In this document: positions 38,965-49,582 of the stretch, in pieces
Layout of the letters: every line of letters starts with the position of its first letter
Numbering within the stretch: the first letter of the stretch is position 1
From: Actinokineospora enzanensis DSM 44649
GTDB taxonomy: Bacteria > Actinomycetota > Actinomycetes > Mycobacteriales > Pseudonocardiaceae
Reading direction: 5' to 3'
DNA length: 64,000 bases
Assembly: GCF_000374445.1 (NCBI RefSeq)
Contig: NZ_KB894406.1
Coordinates: forward strand, 124,001 to 188,000
Notes under the pieces: generated by a model
Database searches by the model: none
Told to the model about the DNA's origin: nothing
What the model saw: only the letters and a program-made list of their open reading frames with translations
Made by a program: the position numbers and the translations under genes

Positions 38965-40380
38965 GTGTCTCTCACCGATACGTCCTTCACGCCCGCCCCC
39001 ACGCGGGCACCCGTCTGGTCCGGCCGGCTCTGGGGAGTGCTGGCCGTGTTGTGCGTCGTGCTGTTCCTCGACGGCATGGACGTCTCCATGGTCGGTGTCG
39101 CGCTCCCGTCCATCGGGACCGAGCTGGGCATGCCGGAGTCCGCGCTGCAGTGGCTGGTCAACGGCTACGTCCTGGGCTACGGCGGCCTGCTGCTGCTCGG
39201 CGGCCGCACCGCCGACCTGCTCGGCCGCCGCCGCGTCTTCCTCATCGCGCTCGGCGCGTTCGCCGCCGCCTCGTTCGTCGGCGGCCTGGTCGACGACGGC
39301 ACCCTGCTGGTCGTCACCCGCTTCATCAAGGGGCTCGCGGCCGCGTTCACCGCGCCGACGGCCATGTCCATCCTGACCACGACCTTCCCGGAGGGCCCGG
39401 CCCGCAACCGGGCGCTGTCGATCTTCACCGTGTTCGGCGCCAGCGGTTACTCCTCCGGCCTGATCATCGGTGGCCTGCTGACCAGCGTCGGCTGGCGCTG
39501 GACCTTCCTCACCCCGGTGCCGCTCGCCCTCGCCGCCCTGTTCTTCGGTCTGCGCCTGATCCCCCGCGACAACGGCCGCGCCGAGGGCGGCCACGACCTG
39601 TGGGGCGCGCTCACCCTCACCAGCGGCATGCTGCTGGCCGTCTACACCGTGGTCACCGCGCCGGAGCGCGGCTGGCTGTCCCCGCTGACCCTGGGCTCGG
39701 CGGTCGTGGTCGCCGCCCTGCTGACCGCGTTCGTGGTGATCGAGAACCGGATCGCGCACCCGCTGATCCGCCTCGGCATCCTGCGCGTCGGCACGGTCGT
39801 GCGGGCCAACCTGAGCCTGATCGCGCTGATGGGCTCGTACGTCAGCTTCCAGTTCATGATGACTCTCTACCTGCAGAACGTCCTGCACTGGGCCCCGCTG
39901 GCGATGGCGTTCGCGCTGCTGCCCGCGGGCCTCGTGGTGGTCGTCGGCTCGCCGGTGGTCGGCAAGCTCATCGACCGGTACGGAACGGGACGGCTCATCC
40001 AGCTCTCGATGGTCTCGCTGAGCCTCGGCTACGTGTGGTTCCTCGCGACCGCGGGCAACGCGCCCGGCTACCTGGCCACGATCCTGCCCACCATGCTCCT
40101 GCTCGGCGGCGGGTTCGGCTTCGGCTTCAGCGCGATCATGGCGCAGGGCACCGAAGGCATCGACGACGCCGAACAGGGCCTGGCGGCGGGCCTGTTGCAG
40201 ACCTCCGGGCAGGTCGGCTCCGCGCTGATCCTGGCGGTCGTCACGGCGGTACTGGCGGGCAGCGAGCACGCGGTCGACCTCGGTTCATTCCGCCCCGGAC
40301 TGAACCTGGTCACCGCGGTAGCACTGATCGGCCTGCTGCTCAACCTCGTCCCATTGCTCCGACGGCGCCGCCGCGCGTGA
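38965..40380 (+). CDS. MFS exporter, DHA2 family, MarR-controlled
   Basis: A 471-residue 14-TMS-type exporter: DGMDVSMVGVALPSIGTELGM in helix 1 and GGRTADLLGRRRVFLIALGA as motif A. GTG 38965. It is divergent from a MarR gene with a shared operator array, the classical arrangement of an inducible drug or phenol efflux pump. A hairpin at 40386-40425 ends the transcript. Confidence 0.9.
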   Translation: MSLTDTSFTPAPTRAPVWSGRLWGVLAVLCVVLFLDGMDVSMVGVALPSIGTELGMPESALQWLVNGYVLGYGGLLLLGGRTADLLGRRRVFLIALGAFAAASFVGGLVDDGTLLVVTRFIKGLAAAFTAPTAMSILTTTFPEGPARNRALSIFTVFGASGYSSGLIIGGLLTSVGWRWTFLTPVPLALAALFFGLRLIPRDNGRAEGGHDLWGALTLTSGMLLAVYTVVTAPERGWLSPLTLGSAVVVAALLTAFVVIENRIAHPLIRLGILRVGTVVRANLSLIALMGSYVSFQFMMTLYLQNVLHWAPLAMAFALLPAGLVVVVGSPVVGKLIDRYGTGRLIQLSMVSLSLGYVWFLATAGNAPGYLATILPTMLLLGGGFGFGFSAIMAQGTEGIDDAEQGLAAGLLQTSGQVGSALILAVVTAVLAGSEHAVDLGSFRPGLNLVTAVALIGLLLNLVPLLRRRRRA

Positions 40381-40385
40381 TCAAC

Positions 40386-40425
40386 CCGAGGTAGCCTCGA
40401 TTTCGTCCGATCGAGGCTGCCTCGG
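40386..40425 (+). terminator. Hairpin terminator after the exporter
   Basis: CCGAGGTAGCCTCGAT (40386-40401) pairs with ATCGAGGCTGCCTCGG (40410-40425) with one mismatch and an 8-nt loop, 5 bp after the stop codon. Confidence 0.8.
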
Positions 40426-40451
40426 TCCAATGGGGGAGGTCCAATGGGGGA
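40424..40451 (+). repeat. Tandem 14-bp duplication carrying the ribosome site
   Basis: GGTCCAATGGGGGA is present twice head to tail (40424-40437, 40438-40451), directly upstream of ATG 40458. Each unit carries a GGGGGA ribosome-binding sequence; the second is in position for the NAD(P)-binding gene. The first unit begins in the last bases of the terminator stem. Confidence 0.8.
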
Positions 40452-40457
40452 ACAGAC

Positions 40458-41318
40458 ATGATCCTGGTGACCGGCGCGACCGGCACGATCGGCCGCGCAT
40501 TGATCCGACGCCTGGACGACGCCGTGGCCTTCGTCCGAGATCCCGCGAAAGGGGCGGAACTCGGTTGTCGCCACGTGGTCGGCGACTTCGACGACCCTGC
40601 TTCCCTGGCCGCCGCGATGCCGGGCGTGTCCCGTGTGTTCCTGAACGCGGGCGGCGCTGTGCCGGTGGCGGGGGAGCAGCCGATGATCCGACAGCAGCGT
40701 GCGGTGATCGATGCCGCTGTGGCTGCCGGGGTTCGGCATGTGGTGAAGCTGTCCGTGTGGCACGCGCGGCCCGAGGGGCGGCTGGCCGAGGGGGCGCACG
40801 GGGTGATCGAGGAGTACCTCAAGGGGGCCGGGGTGGGCTGGAGCGTCCTCCAGCCCAACGGCTTCATGCAGAACTTCCTGACCGGGGCGGCGGTGTTCAC
40901 CGAGGGCGGGCATCTGCTCGGCGCCTATCGGGACAGTCGAGTGTCCTATGTGGATACCGAGGACATCGCGGCTTGTGCGGCGGAGTTGTTGACCGGGGAT
41001 CCGCGCGCTGGACGGACGTTTGTGCTGACCGGCCCCGAGGGGCTCACGCACGCGGAGATCGGTGCGAAGCTGTCGAAGGTGGCGGGGCGGGAGATCCGAT
41101 ATCTGGACCTGCCCGCGTCCGACTTCGCCGCGCGGCTCGGAGCATTGGGGGTGCCCGGCGGGTTCGCGGAGGACGTCGCCGGGTTGTTCGCGGAGGTGAC
41201 CACCGGGAGACTGGCCCCGGTCACGGATTCGGTCGCGGAACTGACCGGGCGTCCGCCGCGCTCCTTCGATGCGTTCCTGCAGGACAACGCCGCTGTGATC
41301 CGTGAATCCTGGGCCTGA
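40458..41318 (+). CDS. NmrA-like NAD(P)-binding protein
   Basis: A 286-residue atypical SDR: Rossmann motif GATGTIG at residue 7, no Tyr-x3-Lys pair in the usual place, and the sequence HVVKLSVWHA plus NGFMQNFL typical of NmrA/HSCARG-like redox sensors and quinone oxidoreductases. The start is fixed by the duplicated ribosome site. It could reduce small quinones or sense the NADPH ratio. It is convergent with lexA. Confidence 0.85.
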   Translation: MILVTGATGTIGRALIRRLDDAVAFVRDPAKGAELGCRHVVGDFDDPASLAAAMPGVSRVFLNAGGAVPVAGEQPMIRQQRAVIDAAVAAGVRHVVKLSVWHARPEGRLAEGAHGVIEEYLKGAGVGWSVLQPNGFMQNFLTGAAVFTEGGHLLGAYRDSRVSYVDTEDIAACAAELLTGDPRAGRTFVLTGPEGLTHAEIGAKLSKVAGREIRYLDLPASDFAARLGALGVPGGFAEDVAGLFAEVTTGRLAPVTDSVAELTGRPPRSFDAFLQDNAAVIRESWA

Positions 41319-41339
41319 GTCCTCCGCGGGCGAACCGCG

Positions 41340-42002
41340 TCAGACGGTGCGGAGCACCGAGACGACCGTGCCGAGAATGACAGCGTTGTCCCCGTCGATC
41401 ACGTCGTAAGCCGGATTGCGCGGCTCCAGGTAAACATGCCCGTTGCGACGCCGGAACACCTTCACCGTCGCCTCCTCCTCGATCATCGCGGCGACGATCT
41501 GCCCCGAATGGGCCTCCGACCCCTGCCGCACCACCACCATGTCCCCGTCACAGATGGCGGCGTCGATCATCGAGTCCCCGCGCACCCGCAAGGCGAACAC
41601 CGTGCCCCGCCCGGTCAGATCCCGCGACAACGTCAACACGTCGTCCACGTGCTCCTCGGCCGCGATCGGCACCCCGGCCGCGATATCACCCACCACCGGC
41701 ACGGCCACCGAGTCCCCGGAGACCGGAGCCGTCTGACCGAGAAACGCGCGCACGTCGATCGGCCGCGACACCGCCGACCCGCGCCGAAGGAAACCCTTGT
41801 CCTCCAACATCGCCAGGTGCTTGGACACCGCCGACGCCGAGCGCAGGCCGACCGCGTCGGCGATCTGCCGGGTGCTGGGGGAGTAGCCGTGCTGGCCGAC
41901 CCAGTCCCGGATCACCAGGAGGATGCGTTGCTGTCGCTCGGGCAGCAACGACGGGTCAAGTCCTCCGAACAGCTCGTCATCGGTGATCACCCGGGCGATC
42001 AT
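41340..42002 (-). CDS. lexA: LexA-type SOS repressor
   Basis: A 220-residue LexA: N-terminal winged helix (QQRILLVIRDWVGQHGYSPSTRQIADAVGLRSASAVSKHL), Ala-Gly cleavage site in GDIAAGVPI, catalytic Ser in VRGDSMIDAAICDGDMVVV and Lys in EEATVKVFRR. It represses DNA-damage genes and self-cleaves when RecA filaments form. ATG 42002 is only 53 bp from katG, with a 28-bp palindrome in between and no complete CGAAC-N4-GTTCG SOS box visible upstream. That makes a second, non-canonical LexA paralogue a possibility. Confidence 0.88.
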   Translation of the reverse strand: MIARVITDDELFGGLDPSLLPERQQRILLVIRDWVGQHGYSPSTRQIADAVGLRSASAVSKHLAMLEDKGFLRRGSAVSRPIDVRAFLGQTAPVSGDSVAVPVVGDIAAGVPIAAEEHVDDVLTLSRDLTGRGTVFALRVRGDSMIDAAICDGDMVVVRQGSEAHSGQIVAAMIEEEATVKVFRRRNGHVYLEPRNPAYDVIDGDNAVILGTVVSVLRTV

Positions 42003-42013
42003 AGAGATGCGAA

Positions 42014-42041
42014 CGGGGCGCCCGGTGCACCGGGCGCCCCG
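42014..42041 (-). terminator. 28-bp perfect palindrome between katG and lexA
   Basis: A self-complementary sequence with 12-bp G+C-rich arms around a central GTGCAC-type core; the left half starts CGGGGCGCCCGG. It starts 13 bp after the katG stop on the minus strand and ends 12 bp before the lexA start, so it should terminate katG while leaving almost no room for a lexA promoter. Confidence 0.8.
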
Positions 42042-42054
42042 TCCACTCACAACG

Positions 42055-44313
<2,259 letters not shown>

Positions 44314-44316
44314 CTA

Positions 44317-44763
44317 TCAGCTTGTTGCGGTGGAACATCCGGGACAGAGACCCCGGTAGACGACCTCGGCCTCGTCGATGACGAAACCGTGGTCGTCGGA
44401 GGCGGTCAGACAGGGGGCGAACCCGACGGAACAGTCGACATCGGCGATCGCGCCGCAGGACCGGCACACGACGTGGTGGTGGTTGTCCCCGACCCGCGCC
44501 TCGTAGCGCGCCACCGAGCCGGGCGGCTCGATGCGCCGTAACAGTCCGGCGGCGGTCAACGCCCGCAGCACGTCGTACACGGCCTGGTGGGACACCGCGC
44601 CGAGGGAACCACGCACGGCACCGATGATGGAATCCGTGTCGGCGTGCGGTTCCGCGTGCACGGCGGACAGCACGGCCAGCCGAGGGCCGGTCACGCGCAG
44701 TGACACCGCACGCAGCATCTGCCGGAAGTCGGAGTCCGTGGGCACGCGGGAAGTCTCGTCCAT
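44317..44763 (-). CDS. furA: FurA/CatR-type peroxide-sensing Fur-family repressor
   Basis: A 148-residue Fur-family protein upstream of katG: winged HTH LGAVSHQAVYDVLRALTAAGLLRRIE, metal-binding NHHHVVCRSCGAIADVDC and a C-terminal CPGC giving a structural zinc site. In actinobacteria this arrangement is an autoregulated, peroxide-responsive repressor of katG. A TTA codon at 44539-44541 is present. The AT-rich stretch TCAAGTTAACGTT just upstream (44776-44788) is the likely promoter and operator. Confidence 0.93.
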   Translation of the reverse strand: MDETSRVPTDSDFRQMLRAVSLRVTGPRLAVLSAVHAEPHADTDSIIGAVRGSLGAVSHQAVYDVLRALTAAGLLRRIEPPGSVARYEARVGDNHHHVVCRSCGAIADVDCSVGFAPCLTASDDHGFVIDEAEVVYRGLCPGCSTATS

Positions 44764-44860
44764 CTTCTGGAATCAGTCAAGTTAACGTTCGTCGACCGGC
44801 CGGATTCGGTACTCTCGGTCACTGGTCGTGTTCGTGGTGGTGTCCTGGGGAGGGGTTGTT

Positions 44861-45643
44861 GTGGCGGAACGGGTGATGGACGGGCGTAGTGAGCGCGGAG
44901 TGTGTTACCGGCTGCGTGGTGACGGACCGTTACTACTGTTGATCCCGGGTGGGGTCGGCTCGTCTGCTTCGTACGGTCCGTTGGCGGCCGCGCTCGCCGA
45001 TGAGTACCGGGTGTTGACGTTCGATCGCCGGGGTCACTTCGGCAGTGCCGGGTCCACGGTGGCGGACCTGTCGATGTCCCGGCACGCTGCGGATGTCCGG
45101 GCGCTGCTCGACGAGGTCGGTGGGGGTCCCGCGCTGGTGTTCGGCAGTAGTGCGGGGGCGGTGATCGGGCTGGCGTTGGTGGCGGAGCATCCGGAGGTCG
45201 TGGCCGGGGTGGTGGCACATGAGCCGCCGGTGGTGGGGTTGCTGCCGGATGCCGCGCGGTGGTCGGGGTTCGCCGCGGAGATCGGGGAGCTGTATCGGGT
45301 GGAGGGGGTTGGGGCTGCTTATGCGAGGTTCGCGGGGACGATTGGGGGTGGGGGGCTTTCGGTGGAGTTGGAGCGGGAATGGGACGTGTTGTTTCGGTGT
45401 GAATGGGAACATATTATGGGATATGTTCCGGATATTGCGGCTTTGGCGCGGGCTGGGCGGGTGGTGATTCCTGCGGTGGGGGTGGATAGTGGGGACCAGT
45501 ACTATGCGCGGGCTGCTGGGGTGCTTGCTGGGCGGTTGGGAGTGGGGTTGGCGGAGTTGCCTGGGGGGCATTTGGCGCCGCGTGAGTCTGCGGGTGAGTT
45601 TGTTGATGCGTTGCGGGGAGTGCTGGCTTTTGTGCGAGGGTGA
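44861..45643 (+). CDS. Alpha/beta hydrolase with atypical codon use
   Basis: A 260-residue alpha/beta hydrolase: oxyanion segment LIPGGVGSS, FDRRGHFGS, nucleophile elbow FGSSAGAVIG (Ser), and C-terminal ELPGGHLAPRE (His). GTG 44861 follows GGGGAGG and is preferred to the in-frame GTG at 44828. It has a TTA codon (44930-44932), and its second half is strikingly rich in GGG, TTG and GTT codons on the coding strand, unlike its neighbours, which suggests separate acquisition. Divergent from furA; substrate unknown. Confidence 0.85.
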   Translation: MAERVMDGRSERGVCYRLRGDGPLLLLIPGGVGSSASYGPLAAALADEYRVLTFDRRGHFGSAGSTVADLSMSRHAADVRALLDEVGGGPALVFGSSAGAVIGLALVAEHPEVVAGVVAHEPPVVGLLPDAARWSGFAAEIGELYRVEGVGAAYARFAGTIGGGGLSVELEREWDVLFRCEWEHIMGYVPDIAALARAGRVVIPAVGVDSGDQYYARAAGVLAGRLGVGLAELPGGHLAPRESAGEFVDALRGVLAFVRG

Positions 45644-45708
45644 CGGGGTGCTCTGCCGGCCATTGTCGGTCGGCCTGCTTCCGGGTTGACGGAACGGACT
45701 TGACTGTC

Positions 45709-46278
45709 CTATTCGGACTTCGGGCCCAGGCCGTGGAGAAGGGTGTCGAGGACGAGAGTGGCCAGGGCGTCGGGGTCGTGCTCGGTGGTGGCGTGGGCGG
45801 CTTCGCCGAGGAGGGCGTAGTAGACCTGGCGGGTCCAGGTGAGGTCGGCGGTTGGGGCGAGGAGGCCGTGGTCCCGGGCGCGGCGCATGAGGTCCTCGCA
45901 GCGGTCCGCGATCCGGCGCTGGCCGTCGGCCATGGGGGAGGTCGGGTCCATGGATGAGGCCATCGCGAATGGCCAGGCGAGCTTCAGTCGTAGTACGCCC
46001 GCTGTGATCCGGTGCAGTGCGACCATCGGCGGCGCTGTCTCCGGTCGTCCCTCGTCGATCAGTGTGTCGAGTTGTCGGACGACGTCGGTGGCCATCGCGT
46101 CGAGCAATGCCTGGCGGGTGGCGAACCGGCGGTGCACGGTGGCTCGGGCCACCCCCGCCGCCTCGGCGATCTGTTCCATCGACGCCGCCGGGTCCCGGGC
46201 CAGCACCTGTTCGGCCGCCTCCAGGATCGCGCGGACGCTCCGCTCGGCGTCGGCCCGCAGCGGGCGCGGTCTGGTCAC
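45709..46278 (-). CDS. TetR-family repressor
   Basis: A 189-residue TetR protein: HTH DPAASMEQIAEAAGVARATVHRRFATRQALLDAM, with a ligand-binding C-terminal half. GTG 46278 follows GGGAGGATG. It is divergent from the SDR at 46405; TGATACA (46328) and the palindrome GTATCAGATAC (46372) lie between them, so it probably controls the SDR and itself. Confidence 0.88.
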   Translation of the reverse strand: MTRPRPLRADAERSVRAILEAAEQVLARDPAASMEQIAEAAGVARATVHRRFATRQALLDAMATDVVRQLDTLIDEGRPETAPPMVALHRITAGVLRLKLAWPFAMASSMDPTSPMADGQRRIADRCEDLMRRARDHGLLAPTADLTWTRQVYYALLGEAAHATTEHDPDALATLVLDTLLHGLGPKSE

Positions 46279-46327
46279 CCGGTCATCCTCCCTGCTGCCC
46301 GTTCGGACCTGCGAGTCAGGCGTGAAA

Positions 46328-46382
46328 TGATACATAAGTGTTGCAGTTAGCTTGGCAATGGTGTCTACTCTGTATCAGATAC
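46328..46382. promoter_or_regulatory. Probable TetR operator
   Basis: GTATCAGATAC (46372-46382) is a 5-bp-arm palindrome near the expected -10 of the SDR promoter, and TGATACA (46328-46334) matches TGTATCA (46371-46377) in inverse orientation. The intervening AT-rich stretch should hold both promoters. Confidence 0.5.
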
Positions 46383-46404
46383 TCGCCGAACTCAAGGAGA
46401 AGAC

Positions 46405-47175
46405 ATGCGACCCGTCGCACTGGTGACCGGGGCGTCCGCGGGCCTGGGCACCGAGTTCGCCGAACAACTCGCCCGTCGCGGCTACGACCTGGTCCTCCTC
46501 GCCCGCTCCGAGGACCGTCTCCGCCGCCTCGCCGCGCACCTGACCGGCAGTCACGGTGTCGAGTGCACCGTCCTCGCCGCCGACCTGGCCGATCCGGACA
46601 CCCCCGCCCGCGTCGCCGACGACCTTGCTCGCCGGGGCATCGTCGTCCACACCCTGGTCAACAACGCGGGTTTCGGCTCGGTCGGTCGCTTCGAGGACAT
46701 CGGCGCGGGCGTCGACCAGACCCAGGTGATGGTCAATGTGGCCGCGCTGGTCGGGCTGACCCGGGCATTGATCCCCGACATGCTCGCGGGCGGCGCGGGC
46801 GCCGTGATCAACGTCGCCTCGACCGCGGCCTTCCAGCCCTCGCCTTACTTCGCCACCTACAGCGCGGGCAAGACCTTCGTCCTCAACTTCAGCCTTGCTC
46901 TTCGGCAGGAATACCGCGGCCGCGGCGTGAAGGTGTTGTGCGTGTGCCCGGGGGCGACGAAGACGGAGTTCTTCGACGAGATCGGCACCAAGGCCGCCAT
47001 CGGCCCGATGATGTCGGCGAGCACGGTCGTCGGCACCGCCCTCAAGGCCCTGGACCGCGACCGCGCCTATGTCACCCCGGGCCTGCGGAACTCCCTCAAC
47101 GCCCACCTGCTCCCACGCCGCCCCCGCACCCTCGTCGCCGCCATCGCCAAGCTGGTGACCCGCTCAGCCGCCTAG
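46405..47175 (+). CDS. Short-chain dehydrogenase/reductase under TetR control
   Basis: A 256-residue SDR of the YqjQ/DltE-like group: TGASAGLGTEFAEQL, NNAGFGSVG, Ser in NVASTAAF and the Tyr-Lys pair YSAGK. ATG 46405 follows AAGGAG. The stop codon TAG coincides with the start of the palindromic element at 47172. As the partner of a TetR gene it is probably induced by its substrate or a related small ketone or aldehyde. Confidence 0.88.
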   Translation: MRPVALVTGASAGLGTEFAEQLARRGYDLVLLARSEDRLRRLAAHLTGSHGVECTVLAADLADPDTPARVADDLARRGIVVHTLVNNAGFGSVGRFEDIGAGVDQTQVMVNVAALVGLTRALIPDMLAGGAGAVINVASTAAFQPSPYFATYSAGKTFVLNFSLALRQEYRGRGVKVLCVCPGATKTEFFDEIGTKAAIGPMMSASTVVGTALKALDRDRAYVTPGLRNSLNAHLLPRRPRTLVAAIAKLVTRSAA

Positions 47176-47338
47176 TGGTGCGACCCAGAACGTCGACCAT
47201 GTCTCGACCCGCCCACGACGTGCCTGACGGCACCGCCGAAACGACCAAGTACATCCAGTACGAGGCCGTTCCGGCGGCACCGCCAGCCACGCCGTGGACC
47301 CGCCGATACACGGCCGACGTTCTGGGTCGCACCACTAG
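47172..47338. repeat. MITE/REP-like palindromic element, long copy
   Basis: A 167-bp element with 25-bp terminal inverted repeats (47174-47198 and 47312-47336, one mismatch), beginning and ending with CTAG. Left and right ends match the short copy at 26675-26750, which lacks the central ~90 bp. The left end provides the TAG stop of the SDR and the right end, read on the minus strand, the TAG stop of the LLM-oxidoreductase remnant. No transposase is encoded within. Confidence 0.85.
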
Positions 47339-47577
47339 GAGGCGACATCCTCGTAGGAGATCACCGTCTGCACGGAGCGCACGATCCCCGCCGGATCCCG
47401 CCCGATGCCTTCGAAGCACCTCGGCGCGCTCCGCGATGTAGGACACCGGGTTGTGCGGCGGCTCGCGTCCTGTATTTCCGGAATGTCGTCCGCTTCCTGC
47501 CAGACCCGGAGAATGTCGTCGTAGTCGACGTGCATCGGGGTCGCGGGTATTCGTCCGGTTTGACCCGCTGGCATCAT
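47335..47577 (-). pseudogene. Remnant of an LLM-class F420-dependent oxidoreductase
   Basis: An 80-codon minus-strand frame. MHVDYDDILRVWQEADDIPEI resembles the N-terminal region of luciferase-like F420-dependent oxidoreductases, while EGIGRDPAGIVRSVQTVISYED resembles their C-terminal region; normally some 200 residues separate the two. A neighbouring frame keeps PHNPVSYIAERAEVL, so the centre is deleted and shifted. The frame ends at a TAG given by the palindromic element, where the intact family would continue. I judge it a broken gene. Confidence 0.55.
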
Positions 47578-47584
47578 CGACGGC

Positions 47585-48271
47585 GTGGCTGAATACCGGG
47601 AACCGAGTTTCGGCGTGGGTGCGGGTTTCGCCCGCTATCGCGGCCCGGCCTTCGACACCGCGGCGCACTGCCATGCCGCGTTCCAGATCGCCATCGCGCT
47701 CGACGGCGAGGTGGCCATGGTGGACGCGGACGGGGAGTGCCACCGTGGGGCGGCCCTGGTCGTGCCGCCGATGGCCCGGCACCGGATGCTCGCGGGCACG
47801 GACCTCGTCACGTTCTTCATCGAACCGCACAGCGCCTTCGCCGACCGCCTGCGCGGACTCTGCGGCGACGGTGTCACGGTCGTCGACGAGCTGCGCGACC
47901 TCGACGAGGCGGAGGTCCGTTCCGGTCTCCCGTCCCGTGCCATCGACCCGCGGCTGCTGGCCGCCATGGACGCGGTGACGACGCCGGGCTGGTCGATGCC
48001 CGAGGTCGCCGCCCGGGTCGGCCTGTCCCCGCAGCGGTTGCGTGCCCTGGCCCGTCGGCAGCTCGGCATGCCGCTGCCCCGGTGGCGGGTCTGGGTCCGT
48101 CTGCGTCGAACAGCCGAGGCCCTGGGTGCGGGGGACTCGCTGGCGGACGCGGCTGTCGCGGGCGGGTTCGCCGATCAGGCGCACCTGTCCCGTTGGATGC
48201 GGGAGATGATGGGACTGACGCCGACCGAGACGCTCCCGGCCCTTCGCGCCAGGCCGGGACGTGCGGGGTAG
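47585..48271 (+). CDS. AraC-family transcriptional regulator
   Basis: A 228-residue regulator: N-terminal cupin-like sensor (CHAAFQIAIALDGEVAMVDADGE; LVVPPMARHRML) and C-terminal double HTH (MPEVAARVGLSPQRLRALARRQLGMPLPRW; SLADAAVAGGFADQAHLSRWMREMMGLTP). GTG 47585. It is divergent from the LLM-oxidoreductase remnant, which may have been its target before decay. Confidence 0.88.
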   Translation: MAEYREPSFGVGAGFARYRGPAFDTAAHCHAAFQIAIALDGEVAMVDADGECHRGAALVVPPMARHRMLAGTDLVTFFIEPHSAFADRLRGLCGDGVTVVDELRDLDEAEVRSGLPSRAIDPRLLAAMDAVTTPGWSMPEVAARVGLSPQRLRALARRQLGMPLPRWRVWVRLRRTAEALGAGDSLADAAVAGGFADQAHLSRWMREMMGLTPTETLPALRARPGRAG

Positions 48272-48340
48272 GGCTTGCCTGCGTGTCCCGGTCTGTTCCG
48301 TCGTGTTGCGGTTTCGCCCGGGACGGCCCCGGACACGCGG

Positions 48341-48994
48341 TCAGGGGCGGCGGCCGGTGTAGATGGAGATCGTGCCGGTGATCGTGGGAACGGCCGCCGC
48401 TTCCCGCACGTTCCGGAACCCGGCCTGGGAGATGAGACAGGGCAGCACACCCTCGGCGTTGGGCTGGGTGTGCTCGATGCCGTCGGCGAGTTGCACCAGC
48501 CGGAACCCGAGCCGCGCCAGCGTCGTGCGTTGCAGGCCGTAGTCGGCGATCACCAGGCGGCCACCGGGGCGCAGGGCCGCGAACATCGACGCCAGCATGG
48601 CGCGTTTCATCGACATCGGGCACTGGTGCAACACCAGACTGGACACCACGACACTCGCCGCGCCCGCGCCGACCGCGTCCTGGACCGCGTCGCCCATGCC
48701 GACCCGCCACTGCACCGCCACCCCTGCGGCCGCGGCCTTGCGCCGAGCCACCGCCAGTACGTCGTGGTCCGGGTCCAGGCCGATGATCCGGGCCTCCGGT
48801 CGGGCGCGGCCCAGCAGCACGGCCAGCGAGCCGGTGCCGCAGCCGACGTCCACGATCACGTCGTCCGGGTGCGGCGCCACGTGCCGGACCACCAGCCCGC
48901 GCCACAGCCGCTCGCGGGTCAGCGTGATCACGGTGTCGTAGTGGCGCACCGGGGCGAGGCGGCCCAGCGCGGGGGTGAACGTTCTCTCGGTCAT
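48341..48994 (-). CDS. Class I SAM-dependent methyltransferase
   Basis: A 217-residue UbiE/Methyltransf_11-like enzyme: SAM loop VDVGCGTGSLAVLLG, IIGLDPDHDVL, and VVVSSLVLHQC before RPGGRLVIADYG. ATG 48994 (MTERTFTPALG) is used. Its acceptor is unknown; there is no adjoining biosynthetic gene on the same strand. Confidence 0.87.
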   Translation of the reverse strand: MTERTFTPALGRLAPVRHYDTVITLTRERLWRGLVVRHVAPHPDDVIVDVGCGTGSLAVLLGRARPEARIIGLDPDHDVLAVARRKAAAAGVAVQWRVGMGDAVQDAVGAGAASVVVSSLVLHQCPMSMKRAMLASMFAALRPGGRLVIADYGLQRTTLARLGFRLVQLADGIEHTQPNAEGVLPCLISQAGFRNVREAAAVPTITGTISIYTGRRP

Positions 48995-49085
48995 GCCGCC
49001 CAGCCTCGACGACCGCCACGCCCGCCGTCTTGAACGAACCGCTCGCCTACCGGCCCCGGTCCGCCCCGGCTCGTAGGCTGTCCGG

Positions 49086-49430
49086 ATGCCGGGCAGTCGA
49101 AGGGTGCGGGCGGCGCGCAAGCGCAAGCGCCGCATGGAACGCGTCGAACACGACCTCACCGACCCGCAGTGGACCGCCCTCCAATCCGCCTGGGGCGGCT
49201 GCGCGTACTGCGGCGCCACCGACCAGCCCCTGCAACGCGACTGCGTCCTCGCCATCTCCCGCGGCGGCCGGTACACCATCGACAACGTGGTGCCCGCCTG
49301 CCGGTCGTGCAACACGAGCAAGTGCAACATCGAGGTCACCTCCTGGCTGCGCCGCAAACGCCTGGATGAGCGCGCGTTCCTGACCCGACACCTGGAGATC
49401 AGGGCAACCCTGGAGCAGGACCCGACCTGA
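49086..49430 (+). CDS. HNH-type nuclease-like protein with substituted first His
   Basis: A 114-residue protein with a basic N-terminus (RRVRAARKRKRR) and a zinc-supported HNH fold: CAYCG and CRSCN Cys pairs, SRGGRYTIDNVVPAC. The position that usually holds the catalytic His (DH-x-x-P) reads DCVLAIS here, i.e. Cys replaces His. Standalone small HNH proteins are common in actinobacteria, often phage or island relics. DNA binding is likely, cleavage doubtful. Confidence 0.8.
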   Translation: MPGSRRVRAARKRKRRMERVEHDLTDPQWTALQSAWGGCAYCGATDQPLQRDCVLAISRGGRYTIDNVVPACRSCNTSKCNIEVTSWLRRKRLDERAFLTRHLEIRATLEQDPT

Positions 49431-49582
49431 CTCCCCAGCCGCGCGGATCATGACCCGAGGCCGAGCGCAGGCAATCCGTCCGCGTCGCTCGGTGCACCGG
49501 TGCTGGTCACAAATCATCACCGCGGTGGCCGAATCCGGCTCCTATCCCCGATGATCGCGGGTGGCATGGGGGAGGGAGACAA

